Assembly (NCBI GenBank): GCA_019614645.1
Contig: JABWDB010000002.1
Location: 27,021,501-27,085,500, forward strand
Origin: Stratiolaelaps scimitus
Lineage: Eukaryota; Arthropoda; Arachnida; Mesostigmata; Laelapidae
Direction of reading: 5' to 3'
DNA length: 64,000 nucleotides
A model generated the notes under the pieces. That model did no database searches. It saw only the letters and a list, made by a program, of their open reading frames with translations, and was not told the DNA's origin. Of the stretch, positions 24,136 to 36,366 are shown in pieces. Within the stretch, counting starts at the first letter, position 1. Each line of letters opens with the position of its first letter. Position numbers and translations under genes: made by a program.

Positions 24136-27100
24136 CAGCGTCTTCGTTCACAACATACTTCAACTATACTTACTACACATGCCACATCGTCTTCAACACC
24201 GTAGTGGAGGCGGTTCAGTGTGAGATTGAAATTTCCCACATCTCGGTCGTCTAAATACATTGTATCGTTCGCAAAGTTCTCTGAATGAAAATGGCTGGAG
24301 GGCCTCGGCCTCGGAAAAAGAATTCGGATAAAAGCACTTCGTCACTTGATATGCTGACATTTGTGTTATTACGTGGAGTTTGTTTTTTACGAAATTTTTC
24401 GTTTAAAAAATGCGTTTTTTGCGAAATGTATGTTATTGCGTACTGGAGGTTATTGGACCTCTAACTTTCGATGGGAACTTCGAAACAAGTGTCGAAATGT
24501 TTAATTAATTTCGTGGGAAACAAATCGAATTATGAAGCACTATATATCGCTTTATGTGTAACGTTTACGTGATGACTGCCCGCTTAGCCAGCTGTAATTA
24601 GTCGAACGGATCGATAGCTTGTAAGACTGCATTTGTTAAAGTAAATAAAATACAACAAATTGACCGTTGCTTGACTCAACTTGGGATTGCGTCCAGCGTT
24701 ACATTGAATCGATTATGAGGCGGTCAGATAAGCATGTGGCGCTGGTATTTTCTTCTGCAAAGGTGCAAGTTGCTATGCCCGTAGATATCGGTAGATATCG
24801 GCCAAAGCTGACTTACGAAGAAGTCTGCTTCGGAGGAAGGAGGCAGAGTGTCAAACATGACAATGATTAGTGAGAGAAAGAGAGAGTGCCTGTAGCCTTC
24901 TGCTGTATCCTTTCGGCCGATGCGATGTGTCGGGCCCTCTGGGGATAGGGCCTTCATCTTGCTTGGGCTGGTCCCATGTACCTTCACCTGACTCAAGCTC
25001 TCATCCAACGGTGGCACCCAGTGGCACCCCCATTGATCGGTTATCGTTGATTTTCGCGTATATAGATTTGCCATTATGAAGTGATGGCTATAGACATTTG
25101 CCATTATGAAGTGATCATCCTGTGGCCCAAATTGTATGCACTAAATATGTGCACTAGTTTTATACCTGTCACGTGATTGTTCACTCAGACGTTGGATTTT
25201 GAGCTGCGGTCGTCTTCAACCACCATCACTGAGGCATTACTGACACTTATGCTGTTTCTACAGACGGTACCCCTGGCCTTCTCGCAGTCAACAGGCGATC
25301 GGCGATCCATGCCCAGAGTCGCAAACTCCCCAGGCACGGAGACACCCTGTGAGGTGATCCCACAAATAGAACGCCTGTGGCGCTTGTGGTTGTGGGTGCT
25401 ATGTCCTGTGTGCAGGGCGAAGGCCCTCATCCCTGGACTACCCCGCTGAGTGTCCCGCACGGCAGTACACACATCGTTCGGCTAGGACGATGTTCCCCTG
25501 ACCATACCCCAAACGTTCCTGTAGATCCCCTCAATGAAGACATCATCTCGATACCTGTTCTCGGGTCCCGTGTCGGCGGGTCCTCAAATACGCTGTATAA
25601 GTATAGCGTATATGTTGCACGGCGGTAAGTGAGACTCCCCTTATCTGCATATACCCGTATGCTCGGCTGATGACTTCCGCTGGTGTGATATTAAATCGGG
25701 AAAGACAACCTTTTCAGTAAAGTTAGTCAACGAAAAATCATAACAATCATAATGAGCCAAATCATATCAAGTCAACGCGTTAATGGGTTTTCAGACAAGA
25801 TTTTAGAGGACGCAAGTTGTCGTATTCAAATGACATAGTGTATGCTTCAAGATAATCGGATCAATGAGATTACTAATTTCGTAACAGTACCTAGAGCCCT
25901 GCACAGTATGTTATCTGGTGCTGCACAAGTTAAAAATCTCCTCCTGAATATCGTCAAGCAGCGACTCTGCACGATGCCTTAAACATCTTCGCTCCACCCC
26001 GAGAATAATATTTTATGGCTCAATTAACGAACTCAGCGGAAGGCAGATGATACTTCTAACATTGAAAAGCAAAGCTCACATTCGTCATATAATTTATATT
26101 ATCCTTAACCTGGACTATCGAATGCTCAACTTCGAGCTTTTTGGCAAGAATAGTACAAGCAGGTCTACAAACACTGCTATATTGAATGTTATAGCATATC
26201 TACTCGAACTGCATTAGGTGTATTCGAGCAGCGACAGGAGCAATGGGGGAAAACCCTGCGAGGCAGATTTCTGCTGCTAAATCTATTAAAATATTTCAAA
26301 CGGCGCTCAGACGCTTTCTGCTAATGATCCAAGATACTACGGCAATTTGGTCGGATATTTGATACAAAAAGTTTTAGTTGAATTCGTAATTGAATACTGT
26401 AATTCTTAGCAACTGACCGTGGCTGCGCATTACATAGTTTGTTTTCTCTGTCAGCCGAAAGGTTGCAACTCAGGCCGAAGTAGTTTGCCGAATACGGCTG
26501 CTGGCTTTCAAACCATTGGCTCTGATTTTTTTCTGCTAGTTGCTGTACAAATTATACTTTGAATGCAGTGAAGGTGATATTATCAAAACAAATGTACCCT
26601 CTCTGTACAACCATTGGCAATTGTTGGGCTTCTTGTCCTTAAATGAATAGTTGCTGGTCGTCCTCCGACGAAAGGCGCCGTTTACTCACAGTAGGGGATT
26701 GAGACAGCTGTGTATTCTGAAAAGTGCAGGACCAATATTTCCAAGTATGACGCATTGCGTGACTTGATGGGATTTGCCTCTAATTTGGTGGCGTAGATAG
26801 TCAAGCGTGTAATCCTTGCACATACTATCTTTCCTTTGAAAAGCGTTTGGGCGTTTCGTTCAATGATCTCGACTTTTATTGTCTGTGCGACAATAAAGCT
26901 TTAACTTGAAGCAAAAGCGGACGTCCTGAAACGAAATGGATAATTGGATAATTGCTTACAGTATTATGCTAGATAATCGCTCCATTCTAATGTAAAGACA
27001 ACACTGTATTTGGAATCAGCTCAAAAGCGAGGTTCGTGTAGGTGTCGCTAAATCTCAACTACGTAAGCAAAAATCACTGCACGTTGTAGCAACATGTGTT

Positions 27101-27199
27101 GCTTTATATCAATTAACATCTCATTTTAACCTTCAAGGCTAACTTATGATAGCGTTTCCATTAGTTGGCCATAAGCACATTTCATTGTAAATTCTGCCT
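24136..27199. other. Intron sequence with small tandem duplications
   Basis: GTAGATATCG is repeated in tandem at about 24780-24800. TTTGCCATTATGAAGTGAT occurs at about 25068 and again about 30 bases later. The GC-richer part at 24880-25640 has overlapping open frames on both strands (for example 24724-25104 and 25185-25472 minus) without known motifs. From 25700 to 27200 nothing is recognised. Confidence 0.45.
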
Positions 27200-27535
27200 G
27201 TAAATACTGTCGCATATAAAGTAGCACTACCGGGAGACATAAACCGAGTGAACCTCGCGACGCGCCGCACTCGGCTGCATCGGGCTACGCCGGGCTATCA
27301 CGGCCGCTTCCCACAAGCTGACTTCATTTGTGTTTTTTCTTCGAGTACAGCAGCAGCAACAACAACAACAACGATAACGCCGAATGTCTATCGAATGTCG
27401 CTGCGAATATTATTTGATTTCAATAGAAACGGATTAACTCCGTCGTTGCTCATAGTTGCCATCAGAAGCAGCATCAGAAGCAGCATCAGCAGCAGTGGTA
27501 GCGGTGGTGGTGATCGAGCCTGCTATAGGTAGACG
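27200..27535 (+). promoter_or_regulatory. TATA box plus GC-rich, triplet-rich segment: candidate internal promoter
   Basis: TATAAAG lies at 27215-27221. Composition then switches to CpG-rich (27248-27310), followed by CAG/CAA repeats (about 27347-27373) and GCA/GGT repeats (about 27470-27515). A frame opens with GTG at 27248 and runs 94 codons, but shows only serine/threonine/glycine runs. The layout resembles a start region with a leader exon, which would fit an alternative Rbfox promoter in intron 1. No matching splice donor in a useful frame can be proved. Confidence 0.3.
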
Positions 27536-28155
27536 CTGACTGGACGACCGATCACCGCCTACAACACACACTATAACATTATATAATAGATATAGCATAG
27601 ATAGCATACGACATCCTCAACAACTGATGCCTGGCGGTATAGTTGAGAGAAGGCAAAGCAGTCTACGGCGGAGGTATCATGTATCTATTATACTTGTATT
27701 GTATATGCAGTGCATTATCTGACAACTCGCGTACACGTCTACCAACCAAACTGTATAAAAGGAAGCGGTTGTGGTGCCTACTGGTATTCACCATAGACAC
27801 GTCCAATGTGTTGAACGTGTTTTGGGCTGGCCCCACAAACGCTACATGGACTGCTCAGCGCAGAGAAGTTGTATACCCTCTAACCGCACGTAGCAAGCTG
27901 CAAGGCAACGGAACAGTATAACAAATCGTGGAGACAGACAGAGCGGCCAGGCGCGCGAACAGTGAAGCCAAATGCACCACGTATCGCATAAAACCGGAAC
28001 AACGACAGGAAGAGCAGGAAGGCAGATTCCCATCGAAGGAAGTAACTGAACCAGCGAATCAACCACCTATCCGGACACACAGACAAACTACTCCAAAGTT
28101 CAATTTAAAAGCTATTCTTGTTAACTTGTTCCAAGTATACAGAGATTAGTGTTTG

Positions 28156-28190
28156 GTATACACATTGCCTATAAACAAATAGGTGTATAC
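28156..28190. repeat. Two-tier inverted repeat GTATACAC...GTGTATAC
   Basis: Outer arms 28156-28163 and 28183-28190 are perfect; inner CTAT (28169-28172) and ATAG (28179-28182) can also pair. Confidence 0.65.
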
Positions 28191-28680
28191 AGTCTTTTAG
28201 ACAGGGTCTGAGACGTATCCGCCGTATACCGAGCGGACTATATAATTGTAACGGTTCGTGACCATCATGTGTGTGTTAATCATGAATAGGCATAATCACA
28301 GTTGATTCGTGGTGGGATGCTACTAATTATATTATATACATGGGAGAGCTCGCCGAGCTTCGGCTCACAGGAGTATATAAATGTATAATGATATGAATAA
28401 TATGATTTGAATTTTGTTAGCTTGCCACCAATTTAAACAATATCATTCGCTTCGCCATTCCCATCACCATCGGGCATCATTACAACAATATGTTAACGTG
28501 GATACTGTGAGATTACTGTCCTTCTTTATGCTATGCTTTTTTCATCGTTAGCCCTTCGCTCTCTTTCCATAGCTGGCGTCGATACATCTGTGCAACATAA
28601 CAATGTCAAGAACGTACCATTTCCGTCATCTTGGATTTATATGGCTTTTCCCCAACAGATCTTATATATGACCGTATACC

Positions 28681-28790
28681 GGGCAATATTGACTGTGCCC
28701 TAGCCAAATCACGATTTTTGAGGATCGAACCAGCCACCACAAATCGTTGTGCTACTGCTGTTCGTGGTTACCGCACCCAAAGAGATGTGA
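28681..28790 (-). repeat. Short dispersed repeat, copy 1 (possibly tRNA-derived SINE)
   Basis: This segment matches 44841-44960 in the same orientation. Shared blocks include GGGCAAT, the CAAAT-ACGAT stretch, GATCGAACC, CACAAATCGT, TGGTGCTG or close variants, TTCGTG and ACCCAAA-AGATGTG. On the minus strand positions 28722-28731 read GGTTCGATCC, an exact RNA polymerase III B box. A clear A box at tRNA-like spacing was not found, so the SINE reading is an inference. A 100-codon frame across it (28631-28933) is not considered a gene. Confidence 0.6.
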
Positions 28791-31700
28791 ATTCGTCACC
28801 ACATGCTATCTACGCGTATGACATTTGTCAGTTAATAGCTCTCTTAAGGCATGCACCAATAAAGACAGAGAAGTTAAGCCAACAGCCAGCATTTGATGAG
28901 ATTTGGCTGTACCATTTGGAATACGCGGCCTGACGGCCCTGGGGGGTAAGCGCCTTCGTTGTTGAGCGAAGAAATTTGCACTTGTCCTCTATTCTGTCCT
29001 ACAGACAACTGTCGCCTCGAATAAACGCACTAGCTTAGCCTCCCTAGCTTCCTCTGCATCCCGTCCATCAATGACTTTTTGGCTCTTCGATTCCCAGCGA
29101 TTTAAGTCGATGGGTTAGCTCCATGAGGATCCATACCGTACGACGCAAGAAAAAGAAAACTTTTGAGAAGTCTAACAAGACAAACGGATTACGAAACGAT
29201 GCGTCCCCCGTCTATGTACCCCCTGTATATCGTTCCGCTTCGAACTCGGTCGAGATCAGTCTCGGAGAAGGATTCGATCGTCCCTTCACACGGCGTGTTG
29301 TCATTGGAAAGCTTGAAAAGCTCACATGGTTAAGTGACTGTGAAACAGGATGGATCACACTTTTTGTGACAGTCGTCTCTAATTGCTATCTACTTTGCAG
29401 AATCGGATAGACATTCCGTAAGGATTCAGATTGTCTATATACAGTGTAAGCATCCTGTACTTGGGTCATAAATGAAAGTGTAATCACAAGCGATGCCTGC
29501 GTGAATGAGGGAAACGTAGAAGACAGAAACTAGTAGAGTTTGCACAAAATGCTGTTGTATTGTAATATTTGAGCTTTTTCGTGAACTTAGACTACACTTG
29601 AATAAAAAGCAGAAAATGATTGTTATTATACACCTTATCTGTTTAGGTATAGATTATATCGAATCTATCGACGTCTGCTATTTGAATGAAATGAACAGTG
29701 AATATCATGTCTAACTAATCTGCAAGCGTTGGCGAATCAGTAGTATGTATAACGAAAAAAATGAGCTTTTCACGTTGCCTTGTCTAGGCCGTTGAGAATA
29801 AGGTGTTGGTATTTTTACAATACACTTTTTTGGGCTGATTACTTATCCATATATTTGTTTCATATATATTTGACGCAACAGAAGATTCTGAACCACTATT
29901 TATCTTTCCCTTTGATAAAGTCATTTCGTTTGTAATTGTTATATCCTGTTTAACTTAGCCAGCCTGGAATGTGGTGCCGATCTCATTATCGTTGTAATCA
30001 ATAGCATATAGGCTATGCGCAAATACATTTTGGCGTATTACGACGTTCCCTTTCGCGAGTAACAGCCGAATTCAAATATATAACGGCGAGTTTTATATGG
30101 AGCGAAATTATTCTGGCTTAGACTTACTTATGCTCTAAACTTAGGCCCTTGCTGATGGCCCTCCTCCCCTCCACCGGCAAACAGTTCCCTACGTCTGCTA
30201 TGAAGACAGCGAGTGTATTTGCTATAGTTTTTTTTTTCTACAAAGGATTCACTCTGACCAGCTAACTAGCTAGTTTCCCTAAACGAAGTCAGGGCACAGC
30301 ACAGAAACATCTTAGCGTGGAGAAAATTCGCGCGAAACTTCCGTTCGTCCGTCCATCGAAAGCTGCACTTTGTCCATCAAGGCACGGAGAGTGGCTCCTT
30401 AAGACAGTGCGGGTAAGTCGTCGGGCGAGGCAGAGGAGAGACGCACTGGATTGGGGTCAAAAATCGGCGAAAAAACTTCGAGCTTCGTCGCTTGATCGGT
30501 AACCGGATTGTCTCTCGGCGGCTGTTGATGCGCCATTGGTCGGCCTCTTCTTCGGTTTGCCGTATTTGACGTGGACAGTAGTGGTAAGAGAAGGAGATTA
30601 TATGCAACAAAATGTGTCTGTGTGTGTGTGTGTATATCGCTAACTGAAAACAGGAACGAATATGGTCTGTTCAATAGAGGGTACGGCGCAGAAGAAACAT
30701 TGGTAGTTTATCATTAGCATTATTTCTTTACTGTTGGTTATACTACAAAAAATCGCAAACGGTAATCACAGTTACCCCATGCTTAAGGTACGGGAAGACC
30801 GACCGGTGTGTAGTGTCATGTCATACAGCAGTATATCATCATAGTATTCGCTAACGACAGCAACAAATAACAAAGGAACTTCTATGATACTGCCTATACA
30901 AAAACGCGTGTATCAAGCACGGGTCCCAGTCAACTTTATTTCTCCCCAATAAATAGATCAAATAATGAGTATTACCGATTTTTGAGCCATACGGACTCCA
31001 AGAGAGATAGTTTATGCCAATCAATCATTTGCACTAGAAGAAGATAAATAAGCTCTGTGCCCGTCTTTTTTAAAAGCTTAACATCATCTCGATAACTGCC
31101 AAAGCTTTGCTCATCATCTTTCCCAACTTAATGTCCTGTTGTCAATGTCCAGGAACGTAGCCACGACACCCCCTTTGTATCAATAATTATTTTCAGCATT
31201 TCATTCAAATATCCACATAATCGAATCACTTTTAATCAGTGACAGATGCTATTACTCTATCGAATCGAACTATTACATCGTACGACAGATGTCCCCAGCG
31301 AATAATCGTAAAACAAGCGTGTAGTATCGAGCATCAGGTAGTGAGAGAATCTGCTCGGAACAACAACAAACGCTAAGAACTTTTCTTCTTTCGACGGTGT
31401 CGCAACGTCATCAGTGACAGACAGGACTCCCGGCACGGTACGCGAGGGCAATGTGTGGGTTTAAAGATGGGGGAAGTGCAAAGAGGTCGTGTCGTGGTTT
31501 TCAGTGAAGAGAATGTTGTACCGCGTACGGACGGGTACGTGTTGGCTATATATGAACGAACGGCGATGTAATCATATCAGCGGCGTGATACCGACCGTCC
31601 AACGTCGTCCTTAGTGCTTCTGGGACGAGGTTCTCAGCATTGAGACAAATGACGGGAACTGGAGACGGCTTCATCAGCCACCTTTCCCCAAGCCATGGAT

Positions 31701-33572
31701 GGTTTATCCGCCTCCCAGAGGAGATGGCCCTTACCGCGTTGCCCTTGTGATAAAGTTATGCCCGTTGCGCTCCCATGTGGCGGGCGTGGCTCCACGTACC
31801 CGCTCTGCTTCTCCATCGGTCTCTCTCTCTTTCTTTCTTTCTTCGCTCTCCTCTCGCCTGCGATAGGACGATGGGAATGAAGGTGAGCAGGAGTATGATA
31901 GTGACGGATGCGACTGTTGGGGCTTTTTCCAGCCCAAAAAACGTTCCGTATCCTTGATATCACCAGTGAATCCTTTTGGGAAAGTCATGATGCTGGCAAC
32001 AGTTCGTAATACGTCAGGTTATCCTTTTTCTTTAAGGATTGCTGACCATGAGGAAGTAGGGGAACACCACGACGTCTGGCTTCTAGTACAGTATGCACAC
32101 ACATCAATTTCTACATGAACGACGAGTCAGACCTATCAATTTAGAGAGAGATATACAATCAAAAATATGCCGACTTTTCATATTAAAACAATAATAATTA
32201 TGATTCTTATTATTATAATAATGACCTCGACTCAACTTGTTTTTTGTCTCAAAATTAACTTTAGGGCTATCCTGTCGCATTATTTATTACCATACTTCAT
32301 TATAGTGCGTCTCATCGTATGGTATAAAACCAACTCATAACAAGTTCTGTGGGTGTGTTTACTCTTGCTTAGCGAAGCTTTTTTGTTTTACGTCTCCTAC
32401 ACGTACACACACACACACACGCAAACCCTGATGTCAGATGGTGAAGGATGAATTCCGTCCTCCCCGTCCAGCTTTCGCAGTCGCGCGGCACAAATAGTCC
32501 CGTGGGTGTTTTTTTCCCTCTTTATATTCATCTACCATAGCCTCTGCAGTATTCACGACGACGTACGCTATACTGCCACACCCTAGTAGGGTCCAGAGGC
32601 ACCAACCCTTGTTTGTAGTCCGTTGTGACTTGATGCCACAAGCGAGTTTGCATATGCCAGTATACTTCGAGAGCATACCGCCAAGACCCCGGAAGCGAGA
32701 CGAGAGAGAAGGAAAGATGAAGCGAGGACGAAGACCCCCATCAGCGTCGAGCAGAGTCTCCTTTTTCTTATTCCAACATCGTGCGCGATGTCGCCAGACT
32801 GATTTGATGAAACGACCCAACTACATTTCCGGTCAAGCTTGCATATGTGATTGTGTGCGCATCAATGAAAAGTCATTTTGTTAAATCAGCCTAGTCGAGG
32901 GATTGATGCATATGCGCACAACTATACTTCAGTATGTATTACTCATAACAACATCATCATGGTACAGAAATTGTAAAAATATATTATGATGAAAAATGGA
33001 GAGGAATACGAAGACAGAGGTTCGAACATTCACTATCCAAATGCTAATACTTTTCGTGGAAGTTCCCAAGTCCGAAATGTTTAGAAATAGATCATTCAAT
33101 ATTTGGAACATGTACTACAGATAGAATAAACACTGTACTACTACTACTACTATTAGTACTAGTATAAAATGGGCGAACGGTAGAAGTTTAAGAGCTTTGG
33201 GAATGGAATCAGATGGAAGGGGTTGGGAAGAGAGGAAGCGTAGGCACTCTTATTTTTTTGCTGCTTCGAAATATTCGATTGAATCCGGTTTTGAGATCAA
33301 AACATGTGACTTCGTAAGATAAACTGAAAAAGACATGAGACAGAAGAAAGGGGAGAAATGCCCTTTTGTAACTCGGAGTCTCCTGATTCATAAAATACTG
33401 GCTATGGCGCCTGCTGACTTGCGATGAAGTTGACCAAAGCGCGCGTAACCTGACAAGTGCTCATAAAGGTATACAGCCTGAAAACGAGCCGAAGGAACTC
33501 TAGAGATTGGTATTACCGCAAAGACCAAATATCGTTGCCAATGACAGACTCAACGCTAGCTGCGCGGTTATG
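28791..33572. other. Intron sequence with unrecognised short frames
   Basis: A lysine-rich ATG frame at 29123-29410 (95 codons) has no known motif. A GTG-initiated frame at 30317 meets a GTAAGT at 30413 in phase 0, but lacks an ATG. GT and CA tracts lie at about 30617-30634 and 32405-32420. TATATATG at about 31545 is followed by CpG-rich sequence to about 31640. Nothing else is recognised. Confidence 0.4.
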
Positions 33573-33753
33573 CCGCGTTTTTGAGAGGAGGAAATTTTCT
33601 TCAAACACGCGGATCCCACTAGAGATATTTCAATCTCTATAGAGAGTGGGCCGAGCCAGTGCAGGGTTACCGTAGATGACAAAACGTCTCTACATGTAAG
33701 AGAACTTAAGCATTGTAAAAATACCAATAAACATTTTATAAACCAATAAACCT
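33573..33753 (+). repeat. Dispersed repeat remnant with hairpin and AATAAA-type tail
   Basis: CCGCGTTTTTGA (33573-33584) and TCAAACACGCGG (33601-33612) form an 11-of-12 stem; this hairpin region is shared with 12002-12036. About 90 bases on, 33700-33753 carries the tail GAGAACTTAAGCATTGT... ending ATAAACCAATAAA. Related tails lie at 36330-36366, 43931-43979 and, inverted, 54333-54386. These look like 3' ends of short retroposons. Confidence 0.55.
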
Positions 33754-34799
33754 AGTTTCGGCACTCTGGGCATTACTTCGATATCTAGAGAAGGTGTGTA
33801 TGCCATGTTTAATAGAAGACAAGGCCGTCAGCCATTCCTCGATATTATTATATATAGTTTAGATCACTGTTGACACTGGAAAAGAGCTCAAAATTATTCG
33901 GCCCACTGACCCAACGGGACTTTCCTAGCCATATTGGGTTGGTTTAGAGAGCTAGAGATAAGTGATATTGGATATATTGTACAAACAGAACGAAAAATAG
34001 CATTTACCATATATGTAGAGCACTGATTGATCTGCCAATCTGTTGTTGAAACAGGTTGCCACAATGATCGATCACTGGGCTACCACAAATGCCTCAGTTG
34101 ACAGACTATTAAATTATGTTTAAATATACGCTCGGATGGTCAATGAAGCCACATGGCAGTAAAATTCACATTACAGTTACATCGTTGTCCTGGATTAGCC
34201 TTGTTCAGAGTCTCTCTTCCACTACTAAGTGAAGTCGGTGATGCAAGTAAATCGCAAGAAGAGCTTCGTTTATGTAGACGCGTACCCCTTGGCAATGAGA
34301 GCTGTTTCCTCATTGCGTCTGCATCTCCTCCAACGGCAGCGCCTTTTACAGCTGCTAGATACTTTTTGTTGTCCCTGTTGCTGGTAGCTGTTTTATGCCG
34401 ACCCTTTGTTCTGTTGAAGTCCAAATTCTTCATTGCGGAGTTTCCGGTGCGCTAAGTGGGAAATCAATTGTTCCTTCCCATCATCTGCACTAGACAGCCT
34501 CTGCGATACCTTCAAAACAAACACGGCATACAGCCCATGCCGTCGATACATCTCGTGGAAGACCCTTCGACGAATGGGAGGATAACATGTAGAAGTTTGT
34601 ACTTACCCAAGCAGCGAAAATTCTACTTGGTAGTATATCCACTGGCTGCTCTGCTTTCCCCTGGGGGCACTGGGCATATCTGGTGTATAGGGTTGCTGGT
34701 GGCCGGGACATGAACAGCACAAGAAACATACAAACCCCTTCCATAGGTGCCGTACCCCTCTTCATCCGCCAGAGGTGATGAGGGATTGCTGACCGACCG

Positions 34800-35620
34800 A
34801 GCCAACTCAGAAGGAGATGGCTGAGAGAGAGAGAAAGAGAGAGATCGGTGAATTCGTAGGGGCGACGACGCAGCGAGACGCAGCGTCGTTGTCGTGCGAC
34901 TGCCATCGTCGCTACCATCACCACCGTCGCGTCCGCGGCCTCAGCTGCGGATAATTTGAACGTGTCGAATTTTTATATGCCGCCGCTGCTGCTGCCGCCC
35001 CGCCTACACCTGTCGACGTGTTCTGCTACCGCTAATTATATCCTACCTCGTAGCCTCGGAGCTCTGTAGCCACCCCACAGACGCCTACCCTTCTACCCTA
35101 CCTCTATGACCCCTTCGGCCTCGCCCTCTCTTCTGAAACTTCCCGATCGCTTCGCAGCTCACATGAACTCACACAGTAGGTCGAGCAACGAATGGAGCGT
35201 TGCCGTCCCGACGTCTGGTCTGCGGGTGGCACCGTAAGCCCGAGGGAGTCCGTGCAACGGACGGCAACGGCACAACGCTACGAGATAGTGCGTTTATACA
35301 GGGTATGGGATTACCCGTAGCAAGCCGTTGGGGCTTGCAGTACTTCAGTACTAACGCAGTACTAACGTCTAGGCAACGTCCCGCCGTTTGTTACTACTAC
35401 TACTACTAATACGACCGACGGGCCGGAAGGGCCCACAGCGTTTTCCTTCTTTCGTTTAGCCCCCAACCCCTCGCACTACTAAGATAACATAGATGTGAGT
35501 CTAATATGTGACGACGGGAGGCTGACTCTGGGGTCCAGTCGACTCTGTGAGCCGACTGGCAGCTGCTGCTCCTGCTGCTGGTGGTTGATGTGGTGTTGCT
35601 GAAGAAACGTTGGCGCATCA
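34800..35620. other. GC-rich, triplet-rich island in intron 1
   Basis: CpG-dense sequence with CGTCG repeats (34861-34935), GCCGCTGCTGCTGCCGCC at about 34981-34998, (TAC)n at 35391-35409 and CTGCTG repeats near 35563-35582. TTTTATATG at about 34971 might act as a TATA element. Open frames on both strands lack motifs. It is one of several candidate alternative start regions. Confidence 0.35.
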
Positions 35621-36329
35621 GAATGTGTTCACTAATCTCGACCTATGCCTACTAGCACTACGGCTACGACTCTCGGTTTAACAGTGACTGTGTAGTCTGG
35701 TTGACGTGCCTTGTCTGGCCTTGCTTCAGCAATTGCCTGTCTGCTTGCAAGCGTTGGTTGAAGATTGTTGCTTGGCAGAACCGAAGATGATGGTGAAACG
35801 TGACAAGGATTGATGTCGACATGTGTGCAAATACTAGAGGGAACACTGTAGTATTTTATCATAAAGTATATACCGTGTCATAACATTATCGGTAGCGACA
35901 GAGATAGACAGCAAAACGTCTCAGATAAAAAAGCAAAAAGTGCAGTACAACACACATAGAGACGGGGTGTGGGTATGAGCAGGGAAAAAAGAAACATTAT
36001 TGTTAATATTAGTCCTAGGGTCGGATCCGGCAATGGCCGATTACGGCTTCATAAGCAGGACTAGGAAAACAAGAAATCGATAAAACGAAGTAAGCTATTA
36101 ATATTCTTTAACAGTTGCAACAGGGCTCTTTATTTGCGAAGTTAGTTGTTGTTAATGATTAACCCGAAACATACTATTATAAATATCTTCAGCTTCTTGA
36201 GATTTTCGAATTTACAGCTCCTGAGATGGGGCTCAACCCGTACCATATCACATTTTACTTAAGGTGACATGTTCTCACTCAATGTTAATGCTAAGTGGCT
36301 GTAAATATAATATTAGTATTATTTTTACG

Positions 36330-36366
36330 AGAACTTAAGCGTTGCCAAATTGCAGTTTCGTCAGTA
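36330..36366 (+). repeat. Copy of the dispersed tail repeat
   Basis: GAGAACTTAAGCGTTGCC-AAATTGCAG matches the tails at 43931 and 54386 (minus), then diverges before the AATAAA part. Confidence 0.55.

Noticed and set aside
30317..30412. Possible alternative first exon ending in GTAAGT, phase 0, compatible with the exon at 57287
   Set aside because: The frame opens with GTG rather than ATG, has no resemblance to any Rbfox N-terminus, and a GTAAGT in 36 kb of intron is expected by chance.
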